Source of the DNA: Tricholoma matsutake
Lineage: Eukaryota > Basidiomycota > Agaricomycetes > Agaricales > Tricholomataceae
NCBI GenBank assembly: GCA_026075535.2
Contig: AP026543.1
Coordinates: 10,354,001-10,418,000, forward strand
Reading direction: 5' to 3'
Length of the DNA: 64,000 nt
Position numbers and translations under genes: made by a program. Each line of letters starts with the position of its first letter. The stretch's first letter is position 1. Shown one piece after another: positions 44,601-53,695 of this stretch. The notes below the pieces were generated by a model. That model saw only the letters and a program-made list of their open reading frames with translations, ran no database searches and was not told where the DNA came from.

Positions 44601-45286
44601 ATCAGAACTTCCCCATTTGGCATTTCCTCATCCTCCACTTCCTCCATCGTAACAGAATACTTTCTTGGATGTTCTTTCTCTTTCTTTTTCCTTTTTTCCT
44701 TCTTCATCTTCCTCCCATACACATTACATTCCTTAGGACAATGAGTCATTTGTACTTTCCCAGTTTTCCAATCAATTTCAGGATTATGCTTCCATAACAA
44801 TGGACATCCTATTATTAGATTGGTTTTCCCAAGATTGCACACTTCGAATACGGCTCGCTCCTGATGCTCCTGATACTTTAGTACCATAGTCACCTCCTCC
44901 TTGATAGTTTCTCCACGATTGACTGTTCCATCAATATTGTACACCATTATAGGTTACACCAGCTTGCATGTGTTAATACCATTTCCGGTAATTAAGGATC
45001 GATTAATAAATAGTCCTGTAGCACCACTGTCAAGCAACGCTTCCACATCAATAGCTGCATGCGTGTCCACTGTCTTCAGTCCCACAGTCAAGGTGATTTC
45101 GGGTTCTATTCGTGCAGAGCAAATAAAGAATTTAGGGGTTTTCGGAAATGACATGTGACAATTTTCTTTGTCACATGATTCGCAACAGTTGTACTCCTCC
45201 TTGATTTCCTTTTCTGATTTACTCTGGGTTTCCTCGGATACTAATACATTGTAACGATTCTGGGTCACCAATGGGGAAACCTTCAC
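41615..45286 (-). pseudogene. chromovirus pol (protease, RT, RNase H, integrase, chromodomain)
   Basis: One frame, begins one base back from the gag stop (a -1 relation to gag, so no ATG of its own). Protease: LLDSGATGLFINRSL. Reverse transcriptase: FFVPKKDQRKRMCTNYRYLN, TKLDLRWGYNNVRIK and the catalytic IIFIDDILIF. RNase H: VESDASDFATGAVLS. Integrase: HHCC region (HHNTPIAGHPGR ... CDTCMRGK), then MDFITRLPEAQG, IISDCGPQFAS and HPQTDGQTERMNQELEQYL. A GPY-type region (VGPYAISKV) leads to a chromodomain EYIVEEILDSHLQRNKLEFL and IKWKNYTDENNLWEPEENCK. Stops: TAA at 44954 and TGA at 43604, 43490, 43334, 42872, about 42617 and 42011. Every TGA fits CGA with a CpG transition. Chromodomains are known to steer integration to marked chromatin. 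Confidence 0.9.
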
Positions 45287-46380
45287 TGGGACTCTTCCAC
45301 AAAATTCTTCTGCCTGTCTTCCTCCAGCTTCACTTCCTCGATTGTAGCTTCCCTAATCTTTCTTTTCTGCTTACAATTCTTAGAAATGTGTCCTAACTGC
45401 CCACAGTTAAAACATTTAAGTGGGGCTTGTCTCCCCACTTGATCAACCTCCATTGCCTCTGCTGGTGCTGCTGACTCTGTAACTATAGGTGTCACTGCCA
45501 TGGCCAGTGGCTGTGCCCTCGGAGCTTGTGCCTGAGGCACCCTTCCTTTCTCGGACTTTCCTCCTGATGACTTTCCAAATTTACTACTTCTGTACATCAA
45601 CTTTGACTCTGCCTGTTCCTGCCAATATTGCCGGTCAAGGCGCATTGCCCAATTATACCACTCGTCCAACTTCTCTGGCATAGAAGGTAGTTGGTAGATA
45701 GACTTGAATAAAGAGGGATTTAATCCTGCTTTCAAAAACTCTACCAACGCAGCTTCTCCCATGTCTGTTTGTGAAGCTTCTGCTTTGAACTGCAAAATAA
45801 ATTCATCCGCCATTAAGGAACCTTGGCGCATGGTCTTTAATTTAGCATTGGCTGTTGCCTTTGGATTAGGGTCTCCAAACTGTGCCTCCAATCTCTCCAG
45901 AAATTCCTTGAAGGTTGCAAATGGTTTATTTCCCGCAGCAATTTGATTAATAGCCTCGTTTCTCCAGAACTGTGCTTTCCCCCCCTGAATGTATGAGAGA
46001 GCAAACATAATCCTAGACTTGGCTGTACGAAACTCTGGCTTCCTCCCATGGATGTATAATACTATAGAGCTGATGAAGGATTTTGTATTCTCCATGGTAC
46101 TGTCAAAGATTTGTGGGGGTGTGTACTTAGGTAAGCACGCTTTTCCATTTCCGGACTTCTCCACCGTCTCATCCTCCTGCAATATCCACTCCACCATCTC
46201 CTCCATCTCATCATCTCTTTCTCCTGTTGTCTCTGGCTGTACTTCCGCTTGTCTGGGCTGTGATGCTGCCAATACTGACACTAATTGCGACATTTGCACT
46301 GTGAGTGCATCAATTTTCACCTCTAGTGCTGGTATGGGAACAGGATTAGGACCGGGATTAGAAGTTGAAGGTTCGGACAT
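45283..46380 (-). pseudogene. chromovirus gag
   Basis: 365 codons, uninterrupted. N-terminal proline-rich start MSEPSTSNPGPNPVPIPALE, a leucine-rich helix (VKIDALTVQMSQLVSVLAAS), acidic ERDDEMEEMVEW, capsid core (FATFKEFLERLEAQFGDP ... EFILQFKAEAS) and a C-terminal CCHC knuckle CFNCGQLGHISKNC. It would form the particle and bind RNA. Although this frame itself is open, the element's pol is broken, so it is listed as a decayed element gene. Its stop overlaps the start of the pol frame. Confidence 0.9.
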
Positions 46381-46854
46381 AATTGTAGAATCTGTGATGA
46401 ATCACTTCTTCAACAAATTCAAAATTTTTTCTTCAAGACCTCTCCAAACATCTACGGGTCATGTGATAAGGTTTGTTGAGGTTTGTCAATGGTTCATCGT
46501 TCGTCGGGCGCCTATTTTGACACTTCGGATCAATAACCCTTCCAACAGTGCCTGATCTCGGAGATAACACTGAATTCGGCTTGTAACTAAAATAGTCATC
46601 CGAATAGAGTGATGTAAATCATAACTAAACCAGATCCGATCGGTTGTCTGGTTGCAGCTGTCCTAATGACGAGCGCTGCCTCTCGATCACTGGCAGTCGC
46701 AATGTAAGGTGAGGCCTGGCATCAGCTTATGAAAGAAAAGGTAGATTACATATATACAAGTACTTCCGGCTTGTGCCAAAAGGATGAGTAATTGGATGTG
46801 GTGCAGTGAAACAATGACGTATGTGCAAGTAAGAGAAGGCGCACTGATATGGGA

Positions 46855-46865
46855 AGTTGTGTTCT
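46855..46865 (-). other. predicted self-priming primer-binding site
   Basis: On the minus strand AGAACACAACT, two bases inside the 5' LTR. It is the exact complement of AGTTGTGTTCT at 47053-47043 in the LTR, the predicted first 11 bases of the transcript. No tRNA-complementary site is visible instead. Confidence 0.65.
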
Positions 46866-46867
46866 TC

Positions 46868-47269
46868 TGTTAGGGTAACACCCACTATCTGCTAGCTAAG
46901 ACCATGCGGGTTCTCTCTACAAGAAGGGGGCGGGATCTGTGCTCATGATGGGGAAATTGATGGTTTTGATGCGAGGGGTTATTAATAGGTGAGTTTGTTG
47001 AGATAGGCCTTTCACACCAAAAACGTAGGTGGAATACCTAAGAGAACACAACTGGGGTCCCCTAGGCATATATTTAGGGTTTATATACTATGTTACATAT
47101 ATTGTACATTGTTGTTACTGATGCACTCATACATGCATGTACATTTTGATGCGTGCGAAATAAAATTCTCATGCTATCAAAATGTAGCATCATTTGGCGT
47201 CATGTAGCGTAATTTGACATAATAAAATAAAAATGAAAGTTTATTAGGTAATGGGGTGGTTTCCTAACA
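46868..47269 (-). repeat. 5' LTR of the chromovirus
   Basis: 402 bp, TGTTAGG...CCTAACA; carries the promoter for the minus-strand transcript. Confidence 0.95.
47053..47087 (-). promoter_or_regulatory. chromovirus core promoter: TATA box and predicted start
   Basis: TATATAAA on the minus strand at 47087-47080, with the predicted transcription start (A of AGTTGTGTTCT) at 47053, 34 bases downstream of the first T. The start is inferred from the primer-site complementarity. Confidence 0.5.
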
Positions 47270-47274
47270 CCTAG

Positions 47275-48235
47275 TGCAAACCTGCTGAGGGATGACACAG
47301 CACCTGCCTCCAGCCCTGCAAGCCACTGCTCGCAGAGTGGATCACGATGCTCCTGGCCAACAATGATTCGGATGGGGGACCCCTCAAATGGCAGAACACC
47401 ACCCTCCATGGCTGTGAGCACCTGGATAGGTGGTGCTCCTTTTCATCAGTGGGAGGACTGACAATGAAGAACAACAGATACATTGGCACCAGCACCAATG
47501 CCCCATGACAACAACAGTGACTATGCAGCCATCTCTAGCCCCACAATGAGTGGGAAGCTGTCATGACAATGGCAGGCAGGTAGTATGACAGGAGATGATG
47601 AGGAAGCGAGGGAATGGTGCTGAGGGACAATGCGAAATGGTGACGACTGTGGGAGCAGTGGCACTGGGGAATTATAGGGAAGCTGGAATGACAGAGAGCA
47701 GGAATGAGCTACCATCAACTGTATTCTATGTTAGGCAAATATATTCCTGCTCATGGTCCTTTTCTACTGTGATCTCTGCTTTAATGTCCACTTAACTTGC
47801 TTCATGACATCATCACTGAAGTCGATTATTGTGCAAAATATTATGGCGTATCATACATCCAAGTTGTAAACTAAGGAAAGAGTACATCATACATTACCTG
47901 AAAGATATGCCAAACATTCCTTGATGTCAGTTCATGTATATTGAGGTCATCATACACTTTCTGTGCCTTTTCTGAAAATGCTTCAGATGTAAATGCAACT
48001 AATTGCTTGCCGCCCAAATCTTCCTTAAGTACTCAGATTGTATTGAGCTGCTCATCAGTGATCGGCAGGAGGCAGTTATGTCTGCCCCACAGGTGAGGAA
48101 GGCTATAAGCTATATTGCATGACATTCCTGATGGACCAGCTTTGTTCTTGTCCTTTCATACCTGCTTCCCATTGGTAGCCTCCATGTGAGTATGTAATGA
48201 TTGTCAAAGGAGTTTGGACCAAAGCCACCAACAGA
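47275..48235. other. repeat DNA, no gene recognised
   Basis: Contains a GCAAGCCACTGCTCGCAG palindrome-type motif at 47317-47334. CpG-poor. Possible downstream remains of the integrase relic begin near 48230. Confidence 0.45.
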
Positions 48236-49345
48236 GCTTGCTATCACAGTGCTGGGTGATTATGAAAGTTTTGCAACCAACTGAAAAGATGCAACATACT
48301 ATTGCTGAGGGTTCTGAGAATTATAGAGTCCATCAGTGATGCCCTTGTTAAAGTCCAAAATGACCATATTTCCCCAATCCATTCTAAGCCTTAACCACTG
48401 CCATTCAATAGAGATGTTGTGGACACTTCAAAGGTATATGTGCACTGGCAGCTCTTCCAACTCATACTCTGGATAAAATATGGATCTGAGAAGTAGAATA
48501 TCAGGCTTGAAGCTCATGTAACTGACATTTGAAATACAAACCAGAGAGCATTTACCAATCCATACAATTGAGTGGTTTCTGATCCACAGTCAGTGCTAAA
48601 CTGGAGTGGTATGCCTAGTGTATGAAACTCCAACTTAGAATAGTACATGCAGGCTATGAGTTGACACATGCACCTTTGTATTTTTCTACAAGACAAAGAA
48701 AGAGATAGCCTATAACTTCACCCAGCTGGTTATTCAGCACCACATATGCATCCAACCACCTTCCGGTAGCATCATCAACTACTGCCCACACGGGAAAACT
48801 GATTTCATACAGTTTATCATGACCATCACCAGCCCACCGTTCATGTATACCAATCAGTACTTTTGGTGTTCATGGTATTTGTTTGGCTGTAGGATCTCAG
48901 AGCTGAAAGCCTTCCTTATCATGCTTACGCATGATGTCCTCCACAACATCTTGTGTAATATGTTGACCACTGTGGTATGCTATCATATGCTGGGTACCTT
49001 TTACACCAACTTGATGTGAAGTATCTCAGTCCATCTGATCAAGAACTAGTTGCTCTGTCTCCTTCAGCAGTAATGATCTCATGTTGGGACCACTACTCAA
49101 CAGTCCAAGTTCTTTTTGATGTCGCTTGACCATGGCTGCACTAGTATGTTCTAGTGTTTTAGATTGAAAGAATGAGTACTACAAATGCCCTACTGATCTC
49201 ATAGTAATGTCATAATCAGCTGATAAGAGCTCAGAGATTCTCTTGTTGCTATTCAGGAGCTGCCGATAGTATCCTTTTAGTGCGTCTGCAAGAATAGAGT
49301 CCTGGGCAGATGCTGCAAAAAACAGTCTTGAGCTACTCCAGACTG
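48236..49345 (-). pseudogene. integrase-core (DDE) gene relic
   Basis: Minus strand, several frames. N-terminal parts: LGLLSSGPNMRSLLLKETEQ, LVLDQMD*DTSHQVGVKGTQ and HITQDVVEDIMRKHDKEGFQ. Core: HERWAGDGHDKLYEISFPVW, AVVDDATGRWLDAYVVLNNQ and LGEVIGYLFLCLVEKY. Then LEFHTLGIPLQFSTDCGSET and, further, NISIEWQWLRLRMDWGN, DFNKGITDGLYNSQNPQQ. The D of GDGHDK, the D of TDCGSE and the E of SIEWQW could be the catalytic triad. This matches an integrase-catalytic gene family widespread in agaricomycetes, itself probably transposon-derived. Stops and frameshifts are numerous. Confidence 0.55.
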
Positions 49346-49789
49346 CCTAATGGTGCCACCCAGAACTATAGTGAGTTTGATAACTTACGGACATGCCCAT
49401 GCTAATTTTTGCCTTCAGGATTACAATTTTGTGAGGCCATATGCTGTACAGATAGTAGTTTAGGTTCAACAGACAAAGAATAAATATGCATTAGCCTCAG
49501 GCTGATTATGCTATGATTTGCCACGTAGCATCCCCTCCTTCAGCTCAAGATCACAGAGCTCAAGACAACCAGCTACATGGGTTGTGGTCCATCTGTCAAG
49601 CTTTCTGCCAACTGTCATACCCCTGTAATACTTTGACTTCAACACCAATATCCAGACCTGTTTTGATGTAAAATGTGGCATACATGCACATGTTTTTTTT
49701 TCCCCTTCTTCTTTCTTGCTCTCTCAGGGACTCAGCAAATGGTCTTTTCTCATTCATTCCATTGTTCCTAATCTTACTTGTGCAAAGAC
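49346..49789. other. no gene recognised
   Basis: CpG-poor spacer between the integrase relic and the alpha-kinase relic, pyrimidine-rich near 49690-49720. Confidence 0.4.
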
Positions 49790-52700
49790 AGCCTAATATG
49801 ATTTGCTTGACCTGCAGATATGATTTTGCACTTCTCACAACAGAAGCAAGTTGTAACAAATGTCGCACACATCTGCCTGGTATGTCTGCACCTGAACTGC
49901 TTGAAATTAATGTTCATCAACAATTATATCTCATATATTTAACTGAACAAAATTTAGAACAAGCCACAATGTGGTGCTTGCGGCATTATTAGCAATCTGC
50001 TAACCGGTTGCCTGTGCAATCCTTGCCTGATGATACTCAGTAAGTCCTACTAGAATAGAGAGACAGAATCTCAATGGTAGCCTTACAGAAGCCCACGATG
50101 AGATTCCCGCAAGCATCCTAAAGCTCTGTGGTGCCTCTGAGGCCATCTTTTCAGATGCAAGGAACAATAGTGCAGATGGTCATCATGACTCTAATGGTCT
50201 TGCATTTCATATTTTGCAAATGGCACTTACTCATCAATAGAAAGCATCTGGTATACGCTTAGGACTGTCAAATCCAATGACTGCTGTAAATAAAGGTCTC
50301 CGAAAGGCCACTGCAGTGCTGATGAAAAGGTCTGCAAAGAAAGCAGAGGCATCCATAAAACATGAGGTTGGCATAAAAATTACGGCTACAGTTTGGGAGT
50401 CTAGCTGTGGCTCAAATAAAATGAAACAAGTCAGTGTCTCCATCATAGTTGAGCTTGTGAGTGACTTGCTGATAAGCATGTTTTAGATATCAACTATTCA
50501 TCACTCAAAATTATTTGCTCCTGCCATTCCTATGAAAGATGCGCTTGAAGGTCTCCTATCTGCAATCCAGGAAGACTTCACAAAAAAATTTCCTCAGAGT
50601 GAGCAACTAAACTGGTTAGTTGTTTATCTTTGTTCAACCAGTCCTTTGTTTATATTAAAACCTACCATAGGACTAATATCACATTGCATGCACACGAAAG
50701 CAATACTAAGATGACCTCACTTCATCTTGACATCAGCACTGGAGCTGTTGACATACTCTATACCCATTTTGTTAATAATCGCCTGGGGAATGCAGGGAAT
50801 TTCAAGGAGCAAAGCATTGAACTTCAGTTTGTCTATGATCATGAAGTTATTGTAAGTTTTAGTATCATGAGGTTTTCAAGTCTTACAGTGATTTTGGTTA
50901 CAGCTCCCTAATGGCAATTTGTTTAGTGAATATGCCAGTAAAAAAAGGAAACAAGCAGAGAGCTCAATTTCAACACAGAATCCATGCCACTCCAGTTCTT
51001 GAACAGCATTAGTAATTCAAAGTGGCTTCAAAGTTCTGTCTACTGACATGTGGCAAGGGGAGTCCTACAGAGTGCTTATTGACTGCCAGTTGTAAGAAGC
51101 CATCTCCCTCCTATGGTGGAATACTCATTCAGACAAACATGTGCAAAATATGGAGATAATGGGGTAATCACTCTTGTGCAATCCAATGTTGATGAGAAGA
51201 TATCGATAGCAGCTGATTGGGCATCAGGAGAAGAACTGCTCAATACCAAGAAACCATACCATGATACAGGGTTTATTAGCAGAGGATTCACAAAATGAGG
51301 TGTCTATGCATGTGACTAGTGTTTTAAAGTCCAGTTAGGTCCAGTTTTTTTCCAAATTTGGAATGAACCAAGACCACAACTGGTCCGACTACATTCAAAA
51401 GCTACATAGAACTGGACCGGACCACATACAACTGGTTTGTTGCAGTCCAGTCCAGGTTTAACAACCACTTATGGCTGGTTTGGGCCACAACTGGTCATCG
51501 ACTGACTCACATCGGTCTAAACTGGCATTATATACATAATCTACATAAGAAAACTATTCTAAATTAAAATAAAGCCCCCTCTCAGAGGTATGGGCAGGGG
51601 AGCTGTGTGGATAATAAACAAAACAAAAAGAACTAAAATAAATCCCCCTACCTTGCAAGATGTGCAAAGGAAGGGAGGGGGTGGTCATGAGCACAAAAAC
51701 AAGGGGAAAAAGAAAAGATTGCTCACCATCATCAAGCTTCACCACCTGCTGTCACCTCCATCCAGCCTTATCGTTGTCATCCATCATTGCCGCCTGTGAG
51801 TGACATTGGTGTCATTCGGCCTCATCGTGTGGTGGTGATCAGGGCAAGTGGGTGGTGGCACGGCGGTGGTGCCATGCTGCATTGGCTGGTGGTGACATGG
51901 CAGCAGTGCCATGTCATTGTTGTTGTTGTTGTTGGGGATGGGCATTGGGGATGGGCATTGGTGTTGGTGGTGTTGTGTTGGTGTTCCTGTTGCTGTTGTC
52001 ATTGTTGGTGATGCCAGTGTTGGCAATGGACGGACATTGGTGTTGGTGGCGTTGTGTTGGTGTGCCTATTACCATTGTCATTGTCGTTGTTTCCCGTCAT
52101 TGTCTGGTAGCATCCCCATCTCCCCCTGCAAGCAGTGGCTCGCAGGCTGGGTGGAGGTGCCATGTTGGGGTGGTAGCCATTGGGGGTCAATAATTGTATG
52201 TTGTCGTTGTAAAAGCAAAGAACCTAAAAAAGAAAAAGAAAAAGTTAGTTATTGAACAGATGCAAAGAAAAACATACCTGCAGCCCAAATGACACTAATC
52301 ATCATTTGGGCTGCTGTGCATTCAGTCTCAGTGTCTGTTGTCATTGTCAGCAACTCCAACTCGCCCTATGAGCAGTGGCTTGCAGGCACAGTGGTGATGC
52401 TGGGGGGTCATTGTGGTTGTTCATTGATGTTGCTGGTCATGGGAGTGGTATCAGCAAGTGGCACCACTTTCCTGTTTGGGTGTGCAAACATGACCAAATG
52501 GTCTGTGCACACCTGCAGGTATATAAACCCATGCTTTTCATAATCTCAGGCACCATTATTAGTTATTATATTACTTTGTACAATAGATATAGTTAAGTAT
52601 ATAGTACATGTAATTAAACTGGTTGCAACCGACTGCAACCAGTTTACATCAGTTTTATATAAATATTCAATACCACAGACTGCAACCAACTATCAGTAAG

Positions 52701-53695
52701 ATTTAGGGCAACCGAACCAATAAAAAAACTGGACTGCTGGTTAGGTTCAGTTTGGTTTGCAGTTTTTTGCAGTTGTGTGAACTGGACTTTTAAACACTAT
52801 ATGTGACAGCCAAAATTCATCTCGATCATGAGCTGAGCATCATCCATGTTTGCTTCATAGGCTCATTTAAATGATCAAGAGTATGTTTTGACTCAGCATT
52901 CAGATGAGATGATGCAGGAGTCAGAAGTCAAGGCCAACCTGTATGCAGAATATAAGCTTCTTGCATACTGCAACAGCCTCAAAAAAGAATGTGACAACTT
53001 TGCTCTTGAAGTAAATGTTAATGTTCCCAGCATGTCTGCATTGCTCTAGGGCCTCTGGATTGGACAAAGTTGGATGCTTACCATTGACTAGAATTCTATT
53101 TTAATTACTCTTGGGCAAGCTGAAGCCTAGTATTTCATCAAACAGCCTCGTACTCCCCCACCACTACTTCATCACAACACATCTTCTTGTGGATGATATG
53201 ATGGAGAAGTCAAGAAGTTCACAGGTAATGATGAGATTGGTGATGCATGCAATGACATAACAATGGCCATCCACACATTTGCACACTTTTCATTTCCTTA
53301 TTCTGGGAAGCATATGTTGTTTTGTGATCTGCAAGGTATGGCACAAATTAATCCACCTGAGATAACTCAAATGACACTGGTGAATCATTTGCGTAGGGAA
53401 ATTGGTCAAATATGGAATTTATTGCTTGTTTGATCTGCAGGGCCATACATGAGTTTAGCACCTATACAATCAGATTATCTACTTATTGTTGAAGTAGTAG
53501 CGATACTGACTCTGATCAGACTTACTGGGATGGGGGTCCTGCAAAAATTTGACAGTTCCTCACACAGCACTTGGCCGTTTGTGATGACAACTGGGTGTGC
53601 AACAAATTAGGCCTTCAAGACCTCATTGTCAAGCAACCAAACTCACCTGCCCATGCCCGCAATTGCCTGAATATTTCCAATATTGTTTCTGACTT
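49790..53695 (+). pseudogene. alpha-type protein kinase pseudogene, split by a hAT-like element
   Basis: N-terminal zinc-binding-like part: MICLTCRYDF ... CNKCRTHLPGMSAPELLEIN (49800-49920). Further exon-like pieces are KGLRKATAVLMKRSAKKAEA, AIPMKDALEGLLSAIQEDFT, SLHLDISTGAVDILYTHFVN and YGDNGVITLVQSNVDEKISI. The hAT-like element at 51317-52799 interrupts here. Downstream: DQEYVLTQHSDEMMQESEVK and NLYAEYKLLAYCNSLKKECD, then the kinase core VKKFTGNDEIGDACNDITMA, IHTFAHFSFPYSGKHMLFCD and LQ, whose FTGN, HF and CDLQ blocks are typical of alpha-kinase C-lobes. The last exon YWDGGPAKI*QFLTQHLAVC, DDNWVCNKLGLQDLIVKQPN has TGA at 53550-53552 where CGA is expected. Short introns separate the pieces. 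Such kinases are strongly expanded in some agaricomycetes. Confidence 0.65.
51317..52799. mobile_element. hAT-like element (family B, copy 2) inside the kinase gene
   Basis: 1483 bp with tips TAGTGTTTTAAAGTCCAGTT and the inverse. Flanks CATGTGAC (51309-51316) and TATGTGAC (52800-52807) form an 8-bp duplication with one C to T change. Subterminal TTGCAACC and ACTG repeats; the interior has two GAGCAGTGGCT palindromes (52130, 52370) and a GCCCAAATGA...TCATTTGGGC hairpin near 52284. Homologous to 14082-14909. No transposase. Confidence 0.85.

Larger units (their letters stand above)
40852..47269 (-). mobile_element. nearly complete Ty3/Gypsy chromovirus
   Basis: LTRs at 41049-41450 and 46868-47269 (402 bp each), plus an extra partial LTR at the left end. 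CCTAG flanks it at 40847-40851 and 47270-47274. Internal order on the minus strand: primer site, gag with zinc knuckle, protease, reverse transcriptase, RNase H, integrase, chromodomain, polypurine tract. Pol stays in one frame over about 3.7 kb but has seven stops. A truncated copy lies at 16437-18142. Confidence 0.95.

Noticed and set aside
51784..52255. Valine/cysteine- and histidine/proline-rich frames
   Set aside because: Produced by GTTGTTG-type simple sequence in the hAT-like element.
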